The notes under the pieces: model-generated
Told to the model about the DNA's origin: nothing
Seen by the model: the letters and a program-made list of their open reading frames with translations, nothing else
The model's database searches: none
Origin: Lachnospiraceae bacterium
Lineage (GTDB): Bacteria > Bacillota > Clostridia > Lachnospirales > Lachnospiraceae
DNA length: 64,000 nucleotides
NCBI GenBank assembly: GCA_021202465.1
Contig: JAJQCZ010000023.1
Coordinates: 115,092-179,091, forward strand
Reading direction: 5' to 3'
Translations under genes and position numbers: made by a program
Part shown: piece after piece, positions 10,301 through 19,663 of the stretch
Numbering within the stretch: position 1 is the stretch's first letter
Layout of the letters: every line of letters starts with the position of its first letter

Positions 10301-13300
10301 GACTCGTCGCTTCTGTCTTCAGGAGCTCCTGTACAAAGACCTCTTCCTGCGTGGCGAAGCCCTCTTCCAGACTCTGATAGATATCCCACAGTTCTTCCAC
10401 GACATCCTGTTCGAAGGACGTAAGTCCGCTGTCCGCAGCAGTACTTCCTATCTGAGAGAGCAGGTTTTCAATAGCCTCCAGTTCCCCGTATCCGGTCATC
10501 TGCTCCAGCAGCACGGTAAGCACATATTCCGCCTGCTCCCGGGCCGCGCTGATCGTGATAAACTGGTTCGTAATCTCGACGGAAGTCACCCATGCGGTCC
10601 CCGCATCATTCAGCAGGCCGATCGCGTCACCGAAACCGGAAACCACCTTACCGAATGAATCTGCAAAAAAGTCGTTCACGTCCTCACCATCTTGCAACAG
10701 AAGGGCCTTAATGGAGAGCTTCGCCGCACTGAAGCCGATCTTCTCCAGCGAATCCATGAATCCATCCACACCCGCGGTCTTTAACTGCATCGCGAGATGC
10801 ATCTGTGTCGCTGTCTCAGAGAGTGTAGTATTGATCAGGTCGTTTACTGACGCTTCACCAGACTGCCCGAGCACCGTACTGATCTCACCCAGAACCGATT
10901 TGACAACCTTCAGATACGTCAGGTCGACCTGCGTATCAACCGCCTCCTGGAAGGAGTCGTCCGAAAGCATCTCGCAGATATATTCCCGCGTGAGTTCCTT
11001 GATATCATCTCCCGTGAAATAATCCAGATCCTGATCAAGTAAGGCTTCCTTGGTGCCATAGAGCATCTCCCCGCACAGTCCGAGAAAGTCCTGATCGCTC
11101 ATTTCGGCATAGGTATAATAATTGAAATTCCCGTTTGTCGTGAAGTACGTATATGCATCATGTGTCTCTCCGCTGTAGGAAACACTTGCCAGGATCTCGT
11201 CGGCATCCTCTGTACTGTACAGATTCATATCCACGATGCGGATCTCCACCTCGATGCCGTACTCGTCCGCGACTTCCGCCACGGCGCTGTGCAGATACTC
11301 AAGATCTGATTCGGTTACAGCGCTATAGCAGGCATATTTCCTGGTATAGGTCTCTCCGACCGCCAGTGCGTTCAGCGTCTCGTCCGTTCCCAGGTACTGA
11401 CTGTAGCCGCTGGCATTTTCATAGACCGTGTTCAGCAGTGTGACCGATCTCGTCTCTTCAGTGGTCTCCGTGTCATCCCCGTCCGTATAGCTCTCGTAGG
11501 TATTCACAATATCTCCCACCACATTCAGCTGCGGCAGATAGATATCTGCTCCGCCCACGTTCTGCAGGGACAGGCTGAAATACAGTCCGCCCCAGGCGAT
11601 CGTACTGTTGATCTCGGCAATCAGACGGATCGCGTCCAGTCCGTAGACAGTGATCGGGTCTTCCGTCTGGAACAGCGCGGAAACCATGGTGTCAAACTGG
11701 CTCAGCACGCCGCTGTACGAAGCCGTCAGATCGTACTCGCCGGCCTGGTCTCCCCGCAGGATCCACTCGATGGTCTTTCCCGTCTGTCCACTCAGAGAAT
11801 CAAATGTCACCTCCGCATCATCACACGCCCCGCCCTCATTCATCAGCGTCAGGCCTTCCGGAAGATCCAGAGACACCACATTGTTGACCAGTTCAAAGCT
11901 GCTCGACGCATTGTTGAACAGGTAAAACTTTACGTCAAAGAATTCCTTCAGGTAGGACGCCTCCACCGGAACATCAAGAATCGCGATCGCCATGCTCTCG
12001 CTCCCGGAGCTTCCGTCGCCGAAGGTGACGGTCCAATTGGAGCCCGGACCCTTGTCGTCGTCATCGTCCGTACTATCATCTTCAATCCAGAGCGCAACGC
12101 TCAGATTCCGTTTGCCGTCGGAGGTCGTGACCGTCGCCTGCGAGCTTCCTTCACCGTCAAACAGATAGATCTCTGTATCCAGCGGCTCTGAGCCATAGGT
12201 CAGATGCAGGGTCACCCGGACCACATTCTGATTCGCCGGATCGTTGACATCAAAGCCCGCCGCCACGATCTCATCGAGCGTCATCCGGTTCACTTCAAAC
12301 TCTCCGCTGACAATCTCCTGGGCCGTCATGGTAATCGTAAGCGTAGCTGTCTCTCCCGCCGCCACGGTCACCTGGCGCGTTACCGGCAGGTAGCCGCTGT
12401 CATAAGCGCCGACCGTATAGCGGCCGGCTTCGGCCGTGAAAGAGGCGATACCGTCGACATTGGTCCTTGCGATGTTCTCCGTCGTATGTTCCATGTCAAA
12501 ATAGACCGGCACGCCGCTTATTGCATCCCCGTTTTCGTCAACGATCGTGATTTCGGCCGTCCCCAGCAGGGATTCATCCGCCACTGTGAGTGTTTTTGTC
12601 ACACTGGCCGTGTTCCCTTCTGCATCTGTCACAGTCAGAGTAAGCGTGTACGTTCCCTCTGTGGCCTCCTCCGTAGTTGTTCCGTCGTCCGAATCCTCCT
12701 GCGCGGTATCTTCGTTTTCCGCACTTGTATCTTCTGACTCATCCGTCTCCGACTTTGTATAGGTATGCGTCACACGGGCCGCCGTACCTGAGACCGGTTC
12801 ACTGCCATCCCCGAAATTAAAAGTATAGGAAACGATCCCGCAGTCCGCAGCGGACGCGGAGGCGTCGAAAACGTATTCCTTATCCCACTGCAGCGTCGAA
12901 TCACAGCTTACCGAAGCAGTCACAGAGAGCTCCGCTTCCACCCACGCCGCGTCACTCTCGCAGGAGGAGGTATTTCCGCACAGATCCACCGCTTCCACTT
13001 TATAATAATAGGTCTCATTCTCTGCCGCACCGGAGTCCTCATAAAGGAAGCCCGTGCTGCCGTCACTCCGGTTCTCTTCCCCGTCCTCCGCGCTCTTCTG
13101 CGCAACCAGGCTGTACATCCCGTCCTCGGTTCTCCGGTAGATCCGATATCCTGACAGGTCGCTCTCCGCCCAGCCGCTCCAGGTCACACGGATCACGCCG
13201 TCCGCACCGTCCGCAGCTACTTCCGTCACCTGCGGAGCCGTCCGGTCAATCGTATAGACTGTCTCCGTCCCGGAAACCGTCTCATGTCCGGCCGCATCCG

Positions 13301-15071
13301 TTACCGTCACGGTGACCGTCAGCACATCCCCGTCCTGCAGATCCGCGACAGGAATCTCTCCGCTGGCCAGTTTATAATAATTTTCGATGTCTGTCTCACT
13401 GACAAGTGTATATTCACTATCCGAGTCATCATTCACCGTATACGTCGCTCTGACCGTCTTAACGCGCCAGTTATCACTGACCAGCACGCGGAAGGTGGTG
13501 TTTGACGCACCGATCACACTCCCTGATGCCGGAGATACGCTCAGGATCTGAGGCGCCTCTGTATCCTCCGGCATCGTGCAGGTCACGCTTGCCGACGCCT
13601 CGCTGATATTGCCCGCCGCATCAGCCGCCTGCAGATAATACTGATACGTCTGTGCCGGTTCTGTACTCCGATCCGTATAGGTCTTTGAAGAAAGCCCTTC
13701 CGCCAGCAGGTCCCAGGTCTCCCCGTCCGTCGAGCGGAAAATGCGCATTCCTGCGAAATCAGCATCCCCATTTCCTTCCCAGCACAACACCACGGCGCCC
13801 GATGAGGCATCCGCCGTGAGTCCCTCCGGGACATCCGGCGCCGTGCGGTCTACGATATATTGCGTATAGGGAGCACTGGTCCCGGATTCACTCTCATTCC
13901 CCGACGTATCCGTCGCGATCCCCCGGATATAGAGATATCCCTCCGCATATACATAATTCCCTAATTCGTCCTGTTCGTCCAGGGAAATGGTCTCTGAGAC
14001 CGTCTCGCTCGTCCCGCCGTCCTCGTAAGAAACTGTCTTATAATCCTCCCAGATAATACCGTTCGCGGAGGTCTGGATCTGCACGGAGGCAATCCCCAGA
14101 TTGTCTGTCGCCGTGATCTGCAGCGCAATTTCTCCGTTATAATACCCCGCATCCGGTCCGATGGCAGTGATCACCGGCGCCGTCGTGTCCTCCTGCGTTG
14201 CGACCGTTACACTCTCAGACGCTTCTCCGCGGTTCCCGAGCCGGTCATAGGCAGCGACCCGGTAGGTATATTCCGTATTGGCCTGCAGATTATACAGGTT
14301 CACGCCCAGGGTGGAAGAAACATCCTGAACCTTCACATATTCCCCGTCAACCAGCTGTTCCACGCGGAAGAATGAGAAATCCGCGTCCTCCACAGCATCC
14401 CAGCTTAAAGTCACCGTCGTCGCCGTACTCACACCGGAAAGACCGGTCACCTGCGCCGGGCCGGTGTTGTCGACCGTATACGTGCGCGTCAGAGCATCGC
14501 TTTCGTTGTCTGCGGCATCCACGGCAACCGCTTTCACCTGGATCGTCCCATCCGCATAATCTGCCATGGAAAGCGTCATTTTTATGGATTCCGCTTCCGA
14601 CGAGCCGATTTCTGTCCACGTATCGCCGCCGTCCGTGGATACAGAGAGCCGGATTTCAGCTACCTGGATATTGTCCGTCGCCCGGGCATACAGCGTTGTC
14701 TCGCCGCCGATGACCGTGCTGTTGGCCGGTGTCAGCTGCACCACAGTCGGCGCTTCCGTATCGGAGGTGGCCGCCGCCACGACGGTCCTTGACGCCTCGC
14801 CCTCCTGGCCGAAGAAATTCACGCCGGTAACGTAGTAATAATACTTTTTATCTGCAACGATATCTTCATCCGTGTAGCTCTGCACAGAGCGCCCGGTTAT
14901 CTCTGCAAGCCGCGTATACTCTGTCTCATCTTCGCTGCGCCGGTAGATATAATAGGTCTCCGTATCCGCTTCCTTGGAAATGCCCCAGGAAAGGACGATC
15001 TGATAGGTATCGCCGGTAGCCGTCACAGAGGAAATCTTTGCCGGGACGGAATCGTCAACCGTAATGACCTG
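7362..15071 (-). CDS. Giant surface protein, piece 4: FN3/PKD/Ig-like, helical, Big-repeat and LRR C-terminus
   Basis: This frame follows directly, in phase, after the TAA at 15072-15074. It was probably one protein with the pieces upstream; an isolated start at GTG 15026 has no ribosome site. In order it has FN3-like domains alternating with Ig-like ones (to about 12950), a PKD-like unit (FNFGDG, about 12800), a carboxypeptidase-regulatory-like unit (about 12560-12310), and a long unique part with a helical domain (about 11100-9950). After these come a YDG unit (about 9380), Big_2/MBG repeats (9180-8190) and a C-terminal LRR_5/BspA block ending in a Lys-rich tail. There is no LPxTG or transmembrane anchor, so it is secreted or held non-covalently. 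The 8251-8661 part is duplicated at 1-411. Confidence 0.8.
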   Translation of the reverse strand, partial: QVITVDDSVPAKISSVTATGDTYQIVLSWGISKEADTETYYIYRRSEDETEYTRLAEITGRSVQSYTDEDIVADKKYYYYVTGVNFFGQEGEASRTVVAAATSDTEAPTVVQLTPANSTVIGGETTLYARATDNIQVAEIRLSVSTDGGDTWTEIGSSEAESIKMTLSMADYADGTIQVKAVAVDAADNESDALTRTYTVDNTGPAQVTGLSGVSTATTVTLSWDAVEDADFSFFRVEQLVDGEYVKVQDVSSTLGVNLYNLQANTEYTYRVAAYDRLGNRGEASESVTVATQEDTTAPVITAIGPDAGYYNGEIALQITATDNLGIASVQIQTSANGIIWEDYKTVSYEDGGTSETVSETISLDEQDELGNYVYAEGYLYIRGIATDTSGNESESGTSAPYTQYIVDRTAPDVPEGLTADASSGAVVLCWEGNGDADFAGMRIFRSTDGETWDLLAEGLSSKTYTDRSTEPAQTYQYYLQAADAAGNISEASASVTCTMPEDTEAPQILSVSPASGSVIGASNTTFRVLVSDNWRVKTVRATYTVNDDSDSEYTLVSETDIENYYKLASGEIPVADLQDGDVLTVTVTVTDAAGHETVSGTETVYTIDRTAPQVTEVAADGADGVIRVTWSGWAESDLSGYRIYRRTEDGMYSLVAQKSAEDGEENRSDGSTGFLYEDSGAAENETYYYKVEAVDLCGNTSSCESDAAWVEAELSVTASVSCDSTLQWDKEYVFDASASAADCGIVSYTFNFGDGSEPVSGTAARVTHTYTKSETDESEDTSAENEDTAQEDSDDGTTTEEATEGTYTLTLTVTDAEGNTASVTKTLTVADESLLGTAEITIVDENGDAISGVPVYFDMEHTTENIARTNVDGIASFTAEAGRYTVGAYDSGYLPVTRQVTVAAGETATLTITMTAQEIVSGEFEVNRMTLDEIVAAGFDVNDPANQNVVRVTLHLTYGSEPLDTEIYLFDGEGSSQATVTTSDGKRNLSVALWIEDDSTDDDDDKGPGSNWTVTFGDGSSGSESMAIAILDVPVEASYLKEFFDVKFYLFNNASSSFELVNNVVSLDLPEGLTLMNEGGACDDAEVTFDSLSGQTGKTIEWILRGDQAGEYDLTASYSGVLSQFDTMVSALFQTEDPITVYGLDAIRLIAEINSTIAWGGLYFSLSLQNVGGADIYLPQLNVVGDIVNTYESYTDGDDTETTEETRSVTLLNTVYENASGYSQYLGTDETLNALAVGETYTRKYACYSAVTESDLEYLHSAVAEVADEYGIEVEIRIVDMNLYSTEDADEILASVSYSGETHDAYTYFTTNGNFNYYTYAEMSDQDFLGLCGEMLYGTKEALLDQDLDYFTGDDIKELTREYICEMLSDDSFQEAVDTQVDLTYLKVVKSVLGEISTVLGQSGEASVNDLINTTLSETATQMHLAMQLKTAGVDGFMDSLEKIGFSAAKLSIKALLLQDGEDVNDFFADSFGKVVSGFGDAIGLLNDAGTAWVTSVEITNQFITISAAREQAEYVLTVLLEQMTGYGELEAIENLLSQIGSTAADSGLTSFEQDVVEELWDIYQSLEEGFATQEEVFVQELLKTEATSLTYKYVAKGLQKAFGVSSSAWNVVYIGLKVGSKIIDKMIGAEETIDQIRSLRVAAIMTRALWGGVREAYYAGESIDWALSLKYLIKMRLIGEQAWVTFNTEAKTEKATDLDSGREYELDEYYIVFKEKVLSYRDILFGQSVTVLNVPEAPTVTVDYANETTAEAFDDSYEYSFDGVYWTYCDGSTIALEPGTVGKYLWIRVAETSESYCGNTTKLYIPARPALTGDVLAVYGGGTYSFSGLTADVYCVFTDSEGGEMTPILLTVTDGCASLEGYAYASSVQLYYAGTASSFAGSVKELSVYYTTDEWTVTPDEDYDYTYDGTEKTPGITVKNADGDVLTPENDYTVTYTDNINAGTATITVTGCGNYSGTVTQTFTIDKASQTISGTDSYPKTYGDGAFTLDAKRTAGDGALTYAGSDTSVVTVDETGKVTIKGAGTATITVTAKGTDNYEQAEKTIAITVVKASQTISGTASYTKTYGTGTFNLDAKRTAGDGALTYASSDEDVVKVSSAGVITIQGAGSAVITITAAETDNYMAAELSVTITVVRASQTVSGTDSYSRTYGDAAFTLDAKTSGDGTLSYASSDEDVVKVSSAGVVTIQAAGSAIITVTAKASTNYNESAAKTITITVAKASQTVTATAASSSIKVDTTTLITASGTGTITYTSSDTSVATVNSSGKVTAKAKGTATITVKAAGNSNYNAGTKTVSIKVTALVKGDTFTAGSVKYKLTSASAVTVTGLSSKTATSAKIPATVTYGGVTYSVKAISASAFSGYTKLKTVSVGSKVTSIGSKAFYKCTALTKVTGCAAVTSVGSSAFQSCSKLATVAGLQKATTIGSKAFYGCTKIKTIGSTSGKITLAKVKTIGSSAFYKCTTLTYVNLTSTVLTKIDTSAFQGCTALKTFVSKSTKLTTIGKKAFYGDKKLASVTLKTTKLTSSKVGASAFKGIKSTCTFKVPSAKVSAYKKIFKAKGASSKITVKKG

Positions 15072-17984
15072 TTACAGACTGCCGGTCGCACCGTCCGCAT
15101 CCGTCAGTTCAAAGATCACGGTATACTCCGCAGCCTCAAGCTCATCAATATCCCAGTTTACAGTATAGAGAACTCCGTCGTCATCCACAGACTTTCCGGA
15201 AGTAAGTGCCTCTCCGATGGCAACTTTTTCACTGTCCGCATTCAGGTAATAAAACTGTCCCACCGCGCCGGTCAGGTTTCCGTCATCCTGAACCACGGCA
15301 TACAGATCACTGTGTTTATCCCCGACTTTGTAATCCGCATTTTCTGTATAGATACTCAGAACCTGCGGCTGAACCGTCGTCACGGTCACAGACGCCTCCG
15401 CTGTCGTCTCCTCGGATTCTTTGCAGCCGATTACCGTATAGGTATACGACGTCCCGGCTTCCAGCCCGCTGTCGGTATAGGACTGTTCCGCGGTCTCCGC
15501 AATCAGCGTGCCATCACGGTAAACCTCATATCCAGTCACGTTCTCACTGGCTGCCATCATCCAGGCCAGCGTGACAGAACGGCTGCGCACCTGCGTTGCG
15601 CGCAGGTTGGAGACGGAAAGCTTCTCAATAGATGTAAGAACTGTCTCATCGGACAGATAGCTGCTCCACGCAGATTCGTAGTCACTCAGACTGTCAGTCG
15701 GAACAAAAATCGTGCTTACAGTAAACGTGGGGAAGAAATATTGCAGACGCGATGTAGTCGTGCTGCTCCCCACCGTCGGCACAGCTGTTCCCAGGAAAAT
15801 CATACTTTCAAAAGAACAGCCATAAAAACAGCTTTTATCTGTCACCCAATTTGTATTCCATGTCCGCCTAGAAACATACAGCAACGTTACACCCGTTCCC
15901 AGAATAACATCAGAAAACCCCGTACAGCCGCTGAAGGCATACGCACCAATACTTTTCACAGAATCCGGAATTAACAGCGTACCATTCAGCTTAGAGCAGC
16001 CGCTAAAGGTATAACCGCTTACAGCCGTCAGGCCTTCCGACAGGGTAAGCACGCCGTCAAAGCCGCTGCAGGAGTTAAAAGCATACTCTCCCACCGTCGT
16101 GACCGCATCCGGCAGGAACAGATCGCCTGTCAGACCGCTGCAGTTATAGAAGGCGTAACTGCCGATGCTGATCAGCGTTTCCGGCAACTCCAGCGTCCCG
16201 GTCAGTCCATTACAGTAATAAAACGTATGACTGCCGATTTTTCCCAGTGAATCCGGCAGCTCCAGCGTTCCATTAAAACCTGTGCATACATAGAAAGCAT
16301 AGTCACCGATCTCCGTCACAGCATCCGGGATCACCAGATCTCCCGTCAGAGAACTGCACCAATAGAACGCATACGAACCAAGTGATTCCAGCGTCTCCGG
16401 CAGGTTCAGAGCTCCCGCCAGACTTTTACAATTATAAAACGCGTAATTGCCAACTTTCTGCAGCGTCTCCGGCAAAATAACGGACGACAGCGCCGAGCAA
16501 TTATAGAAAGTATACGCCTCTATCGTAATCAGCCCCGACGGCAGCGTCATTTCCGTCAGTGAGCTGCAGCCGTAGAACGCATAACTCCCGATTTCCATGA
16601 TCTGATCAGTCAATTCCGCGCTTTCAAGCGCCGTGCAGCCATAAAACGCATACGAGCCAATTTTCTCCACGCTCTCCGGAAATTGTACGTTTGTAAGCGT
16701 TGTGTTATTCTGAAAAGCACGGCTGCCGATTTCGGTAACAGTATCCGGGATTATAATCTCCGTCCCATCGCCCGTGTAGCTGACCAGCTCCCCGTCCTTT
16801 ACCACAAACGCATCTTCACCGTCCGCGACCAGCCTGGTCTGCGCCTGTATATATGGTGCATACGTGTCCGCATAACCGGCAAATGCATCCGCCGGAACCA
16901 CAATCTTCGTCAGGTTTTTAAAACAGTCGCTGCTAAAGAAATTTTTCACATAAGAAGTGCTTGTGCTTCCGGAATCCGAAGTGCTTATAAGCGGCGCCGA
17001 GTCGCCGGTAAAGGTAATTTCCGTAACACTGGAACAGTTATAGAACGAACACCGTGAAATGTATGTAGAAGTATATCCATACATCCAGGAAACATTTTCC
17101 CCGATAACAATTCCCGTAAAGCCGGTACATGAGCCAAACGCCCCCAGATTAATTTCCGTTACGGAATCCGGGATTGTCAGTGTGCCGGTCAGATTTTTAC
17201 AGTTATAAAACGCGTAATTGGCAATACTGCTTAAGGACCGCGACAAGGTCAGCGTTCCGTCAAATCCGCTGCAGCCGCTAAACGCAGAAGCGCTGATTGT
17301 CGTTACACTGTCCGGAATCACCAGATCACCCGTGAGGCCGCTGCAGCCGCAAAAAGCACACGAACCGATGGTTGTCAATCCGTCCGGCAATGTCAGATCG
17401 CCCGTCAAACCGCTGCAGCCATTAAACGCAGCAAAGGATATTTCCGTAAGAGACTTCGACAGAGTCAGACTACCGTTTAACCCGGAACAGCCGGAAAAGA
17501 CATATGTCCCCATTTCAGTCACACTGTCCGGAATCACCAGATCACCCGTGAGGCCGCTGCAGCAGTAAAACGCATACGCGCCAATAGTGGTCAGCGTTTC
17601 CGGCAGTTTCAGATCACCTGCAAGGCCGCTGCAGCTATAAAACGCATACCGGCCGATGGTTGTCAGCGTTTCCGGCAATTCCATGCTGCCGGTCAGAGCG
17701 GTACAGTTGTAAAACGCGTAATTGCCGATACTTACCAGTTTTTCCGGGAACGCAAACGAAGTAAGCGCCGTACAGCTGCGAAACGCGTTGGCATCAATCA
17801 CAGTCACACTCTCCGGGCAAATCACGCTCTCCACGATTGTATTATTCCGAAATGCATAGCTGCTGATTTCTGTCACCGTATCCGGAATTGTGACATCTGC
17901 CTCCGAGCCGGTATAGCTCAGCAACACGCCCTCTGCTATCACAAACGAATCTTCACTGTCGGCTGTCAGCCTGGTCTTTCCTTC
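15072..17984 (-). CDS. Giant surface protein, piece 3: two BspA-type LRR modules, FN3, Ig-like start
   Basis: Open between two in-frame stops (TAG 17985-17987 and TAA 15072-15074). The frame is the same as the flanking pieces, and the protein family pattern continues across both stops. It carries two LRR_5 (BspA-like, Treponema pallidum-type) solenoids of about 23-residue repeats with the consensus A-F-Y-x-C-S-x-L-x-G-x-L-x-L-P-x-x-L-x-x-I-G. The first solenoid closes with a cap like V-V-P-A-D-A-F-A-G-Y; the second ends in F-V-P-T-D-S-L-S-D-Y, then an FN3 domain (about 15600-15380) and an Ig-like segment. The first module is a close duplicate of piece 2 (compare 16984-17280 with 18121-18420). 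An alternative GTG start at 17942 exists, but the reading frame before it is plainly coding. Confidence 0.75.
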   Translation of the reverse strand, partial: EGKTRLTADSEDSFVIAEGVLLSYTGSEADVTIPDTVTEISSYAFRNNTIVESVICPESVTVIDANAFRSCTALTSFAFPEKLVSIGNYAFYNCTALTGSMELPETLTTIGRYAFYSCSGLAGDLKLPETLTTIGAYAFYCCSGLTGDLVIPDSVTEMGTYVFSGCSGLNGSLTLSKSLTEISFAAFNGCSGLTGDLTLPDGLTTIGSCAFCGCSGLTGDLVIPDSVTTISASAFSGCSGFDGTLTLSRSLSSIANYAFYNCKNLTGTLTIPDSVTEINLGAFGSCTGFTGIVIGENVSWMYGYTSTYISRCSFYNCSSVTEITFTGDSAPLISTSDSGSTSTSYVKNFFSSDCFKNLTKIVVPADAFAGYADTYAPYIQAQTRLVADGEDAFVVKDGELVSYTGDGTEIIIPDTVTEIGSRAFQNNTTLTNVQFPESVEKIGSYAFYGCTALESAELTDQIMEIGSYAFYGCSSLTEMTLPSGLITIEAYTFYNCSALSSVILPETLQKVGNYAFYNCKSLAGALNLPETLESLGSYAFYWCSSLTGDLVIPDAVTEIGDYAFYVCTGFNGTLELPDSLGKIGSHTFYYCNGLTGTLELPETLISIGSYAFYNCSGLTGDLFLPDAVTTVGEYAFNSCSGFDGVLTLSEGLTAVSGYTFSGCSKLNGTLLIPDSVKSIGAYAFSGCTGFSDVILGTGVTLLYVSRRTWNTNWVTDKSCFYGCSFESMIFLGTAVPTVGSSTTTSRLQYFFPTFTVSTIFVPTDSLSDYESAWSSYLSDETVLTSIEKLSVSNLRATQVRSRSVTLAWMMAASENVTGYEVYRDGTLIAETAEQSYTDSGLEAGTSYTYTVIGCKESEETTAEASVTVTTVQPQVLSIYTENADYKVGDKHSDLYAVVQDDGNLTGAVGQFYYLNADSEKVAIGEALTSGKSVDDDGVLYTVNWDIDELEAAEYTVIFELTDADGATGSL

Positions 17985-19012
17985 CTACAGCGAATCCGAC
18001 CATGCGCCGGCATAATCCTCGAAAGAGTCCGCAGGGACAACGATTTCTGTCAGGTTGGCAAAACAGCTGCTGCCGAAGAAATTTGTTATGTAAGCGGTGC
18101 TTGAGGTTGAGGAAGAACTTATAAGCGGCACTGACTCGCCGGTAAAGGTGATTTCCGTAACGCCGGAGCAGCCGTAAAACGGGCACCACGAAATATATGA
18201 GGAAGAATACCCATACATCCAGGAGACATTTTTCCCGAAAACAATCTTTGTAAAGCCGGTACAGGAGCCGAACGCCCCCCGATTAATTTCCGTTACGGAA
18301 TCCGGGATTGTCAGTGTTCCGGTCAGATTTTTGCAGTTATAAAACGCGTAATCAGCAATACTGCCTAAGGACTGCGACAGGGTCAGAGTTCCGTTAAAGC
18401 CGCTGCAGCCGTAAAACGCGGAGGCGTTGATTGTTGTCACACTGTTCGGGATCACCAGGTCGCCCGTCAGTCCGCTGCAGCCGTAAAACGCATACGAACC
18501 GATGGTTGTCAGTCCGTCCGGCAATGTCAGCTCACCCGTCAAGCTGCTGCAGCCATAAAACGCAGAGGCGCCGATGGTTGTCAGGCCCTCCGGCAGAACA
18601 ACGCTCGTAATCTCCGTATTATAAAAAACTTTCTCTCCGATTTCTGTGACGGACTCCGGAATCACAATGTCTGTCGCCGTTCCATTATAAGCGGTCAGCA
18701 CACCATTTTCATCAATGGTAAACTCGCTGTCTGCCTCATCGCCTGAATCACCGGACGCTTCCTCCCCGGTGTCGTCAGAAGCCGCTTCAGATACATCGGA
18801 AGAACTGTCTTCCGCATTCACCCCGGTCGTATCGGAGCTGTCCGCCTCTGACTGATCTGCTGTTTCCTCTGAATTGGAGACGCTATCGTCAGAACCGGCT
18901 TCCAGAGAATCTTCTTCTCCCTCAGAACCGGTTTCCGCGGAACTATCTTCCCCTTCCGCGTCGGCCTCATTACTATCCTCTGTGTCCGCAGAACTCAGCG
19001 CAAGCGAAGACT
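17985..19012 (-). CDS. Giant surface protein, piece 2: acidic linker and first LRR module
   Basis: This frame continues the signal-peptide ORF after a one-base correction in the G6 run (C6 on the plus strand, 19013-19018). It starts with a ~90-residue Ser/Asp/Glu-rich linker, then a BspA-type LRR_5 module of about eight repeats and a cap (V-V-P-A-D-S-F-E-D-Y). It ends at TAG 17985, 15 codons before the point where the next module would begin. In the sister module the same position reads straight through (TYAPYIQAQTRL against AWSDSL-stop-EGKTRL), so the stop interrupts a protein rather than ending it. A GTG at 18821 could be called as a start but has no reason to be one. Confidence 0.7.
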
Positions 19013-19176
19013 CCCCCCTCTTCTTCCTCTAAAAAAGAGCTGCCTTCCTCTACGACAGCACTCACTTCCTGCTGCGTACCGCTCTGAATCTCCGTCGCCA
19101 GTGCATCCAGCGGAAATGACTGAATCGCCAATGCCGCCGCAAGTAAAATCGCTATGATCCGCTTTCCGTTTTTCAC
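18973..19176 (-). CDS. Giant surface protein, piece 1: signal peptide and N-terminus
   Basis: GTG start at 19176 with GGGGGA upstream and a consensus promoter at 19242-19270. The first ~28 residues are a classic signal peptide (KNGKRIIAILLAAALAIQS, then a DALATE-type cleavage region), followed by a Glu-rich stretch. The frame runs out-of-phase after the G6 tract (19013-19018) and stops at 18973 with a Cys/Phe-containing tail unlike the acidic linker. With one G removed, the linker continues into piece 2. The four pieces would form one secreted protein of about 3,930 residues. Confidence 0.7.
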   Translation of the reverse strand: MKNGKRIIAILLAAALAIQSFPLDALATEIQSGTQQEVSAVVEEGSSFLEEEEGGVFACAEFCGHRG

Positions 19177-19241
19177 TTCTAATCCCCCATCTTCCCTGTA
19201 TAATAATGAAATGTTCAGGATTCTCCCCGACTATAAACACT

Positions 19242-19270
19242 ATTTTAAAGTAATATGATAATAAAATCAA
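19242..19270 (-). promoter_or_regulatory. Promoter of the giant LRR surface-protein gene
   Basis: On the minus strand, TTGATT (19270-19265), a 17-base spacer and TAAAAT (19247-19242). It is about 65 bases upstream of GTG 19176. A good promoter ahead of a broken gene suggests the decay, if real, is recent. Confidence 0.6.
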
Positions 19271-19297
19271 TGGGTCTTTTCAGATCATACAGACTTC

Positions 19298-19422
19298 GTT
19301 TTTACCTGCGCTTCCGGAGCAATGATCCCGCGCAGGACGCGCCCCACACGCTTATACAGAAGATACGTAATGAAAGAGGTCACGCCGTGCTTAAACAGGT
19401 TGAACGGGAACACGGAGACCTA
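19298..19422 (-). pseudogene. C-terminal fragment of an ECF-transporter S component (RibU-like)
   Basis: A minus-strand frame without a start encodes about 40 residues including P-F-N-L-F-K-H-G-V and L-L-Y-K-R-V-G-R-V-L, then a short tail and TGA. This resembles the last helix and C-terminus of riboflavin-type energy-coupling-factor S components. Nothing recognisable of the rest is present up to 19590, so it is a remnant. The family call rests on a short match. Confidence 0.4.
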
Positions 19423-19596
19423 CAGCAGAGATAAACACTGCAGGTGATAACAGCAATCTGGATATAGTATCTCTGAAATTCGGACGGGTGTTTCGGAGTC
19501 CCAGATCAGTAAAGTAATATTTCAAATTTGCACCGATGTATTTGATCGTTTTCTTTGGAAGAGACTATGCTGCGTAAGTCGATTTCAGACCGAATA

Positions 19597-19643
19597 AAAA
19601 TCCGGCAGGCTGGGCATCTGTTCATGCCCTCCTGCCGGATTGA
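19597..19643 (-). terminator. Rho-independent terminator of aroD
   Basis: Read on the minus strand, AATCCGGCAGG pairs with CCTGCCGGATT and is followed by TTTTATT. It lies ~20 bases after the aroD stop. Confidence 0.8.
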
Positions 19644-19663
19644 TCTGCGGGTCTTTTCTAAGC

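Noticed and set aside
15072..19012. Regularly spaced repeats that might be a CRISPR array
   Set aside because: They are ~69-base coding LRR units that keep the reading frame and vary like protein repeats; there are no constant spacers or cas genes.
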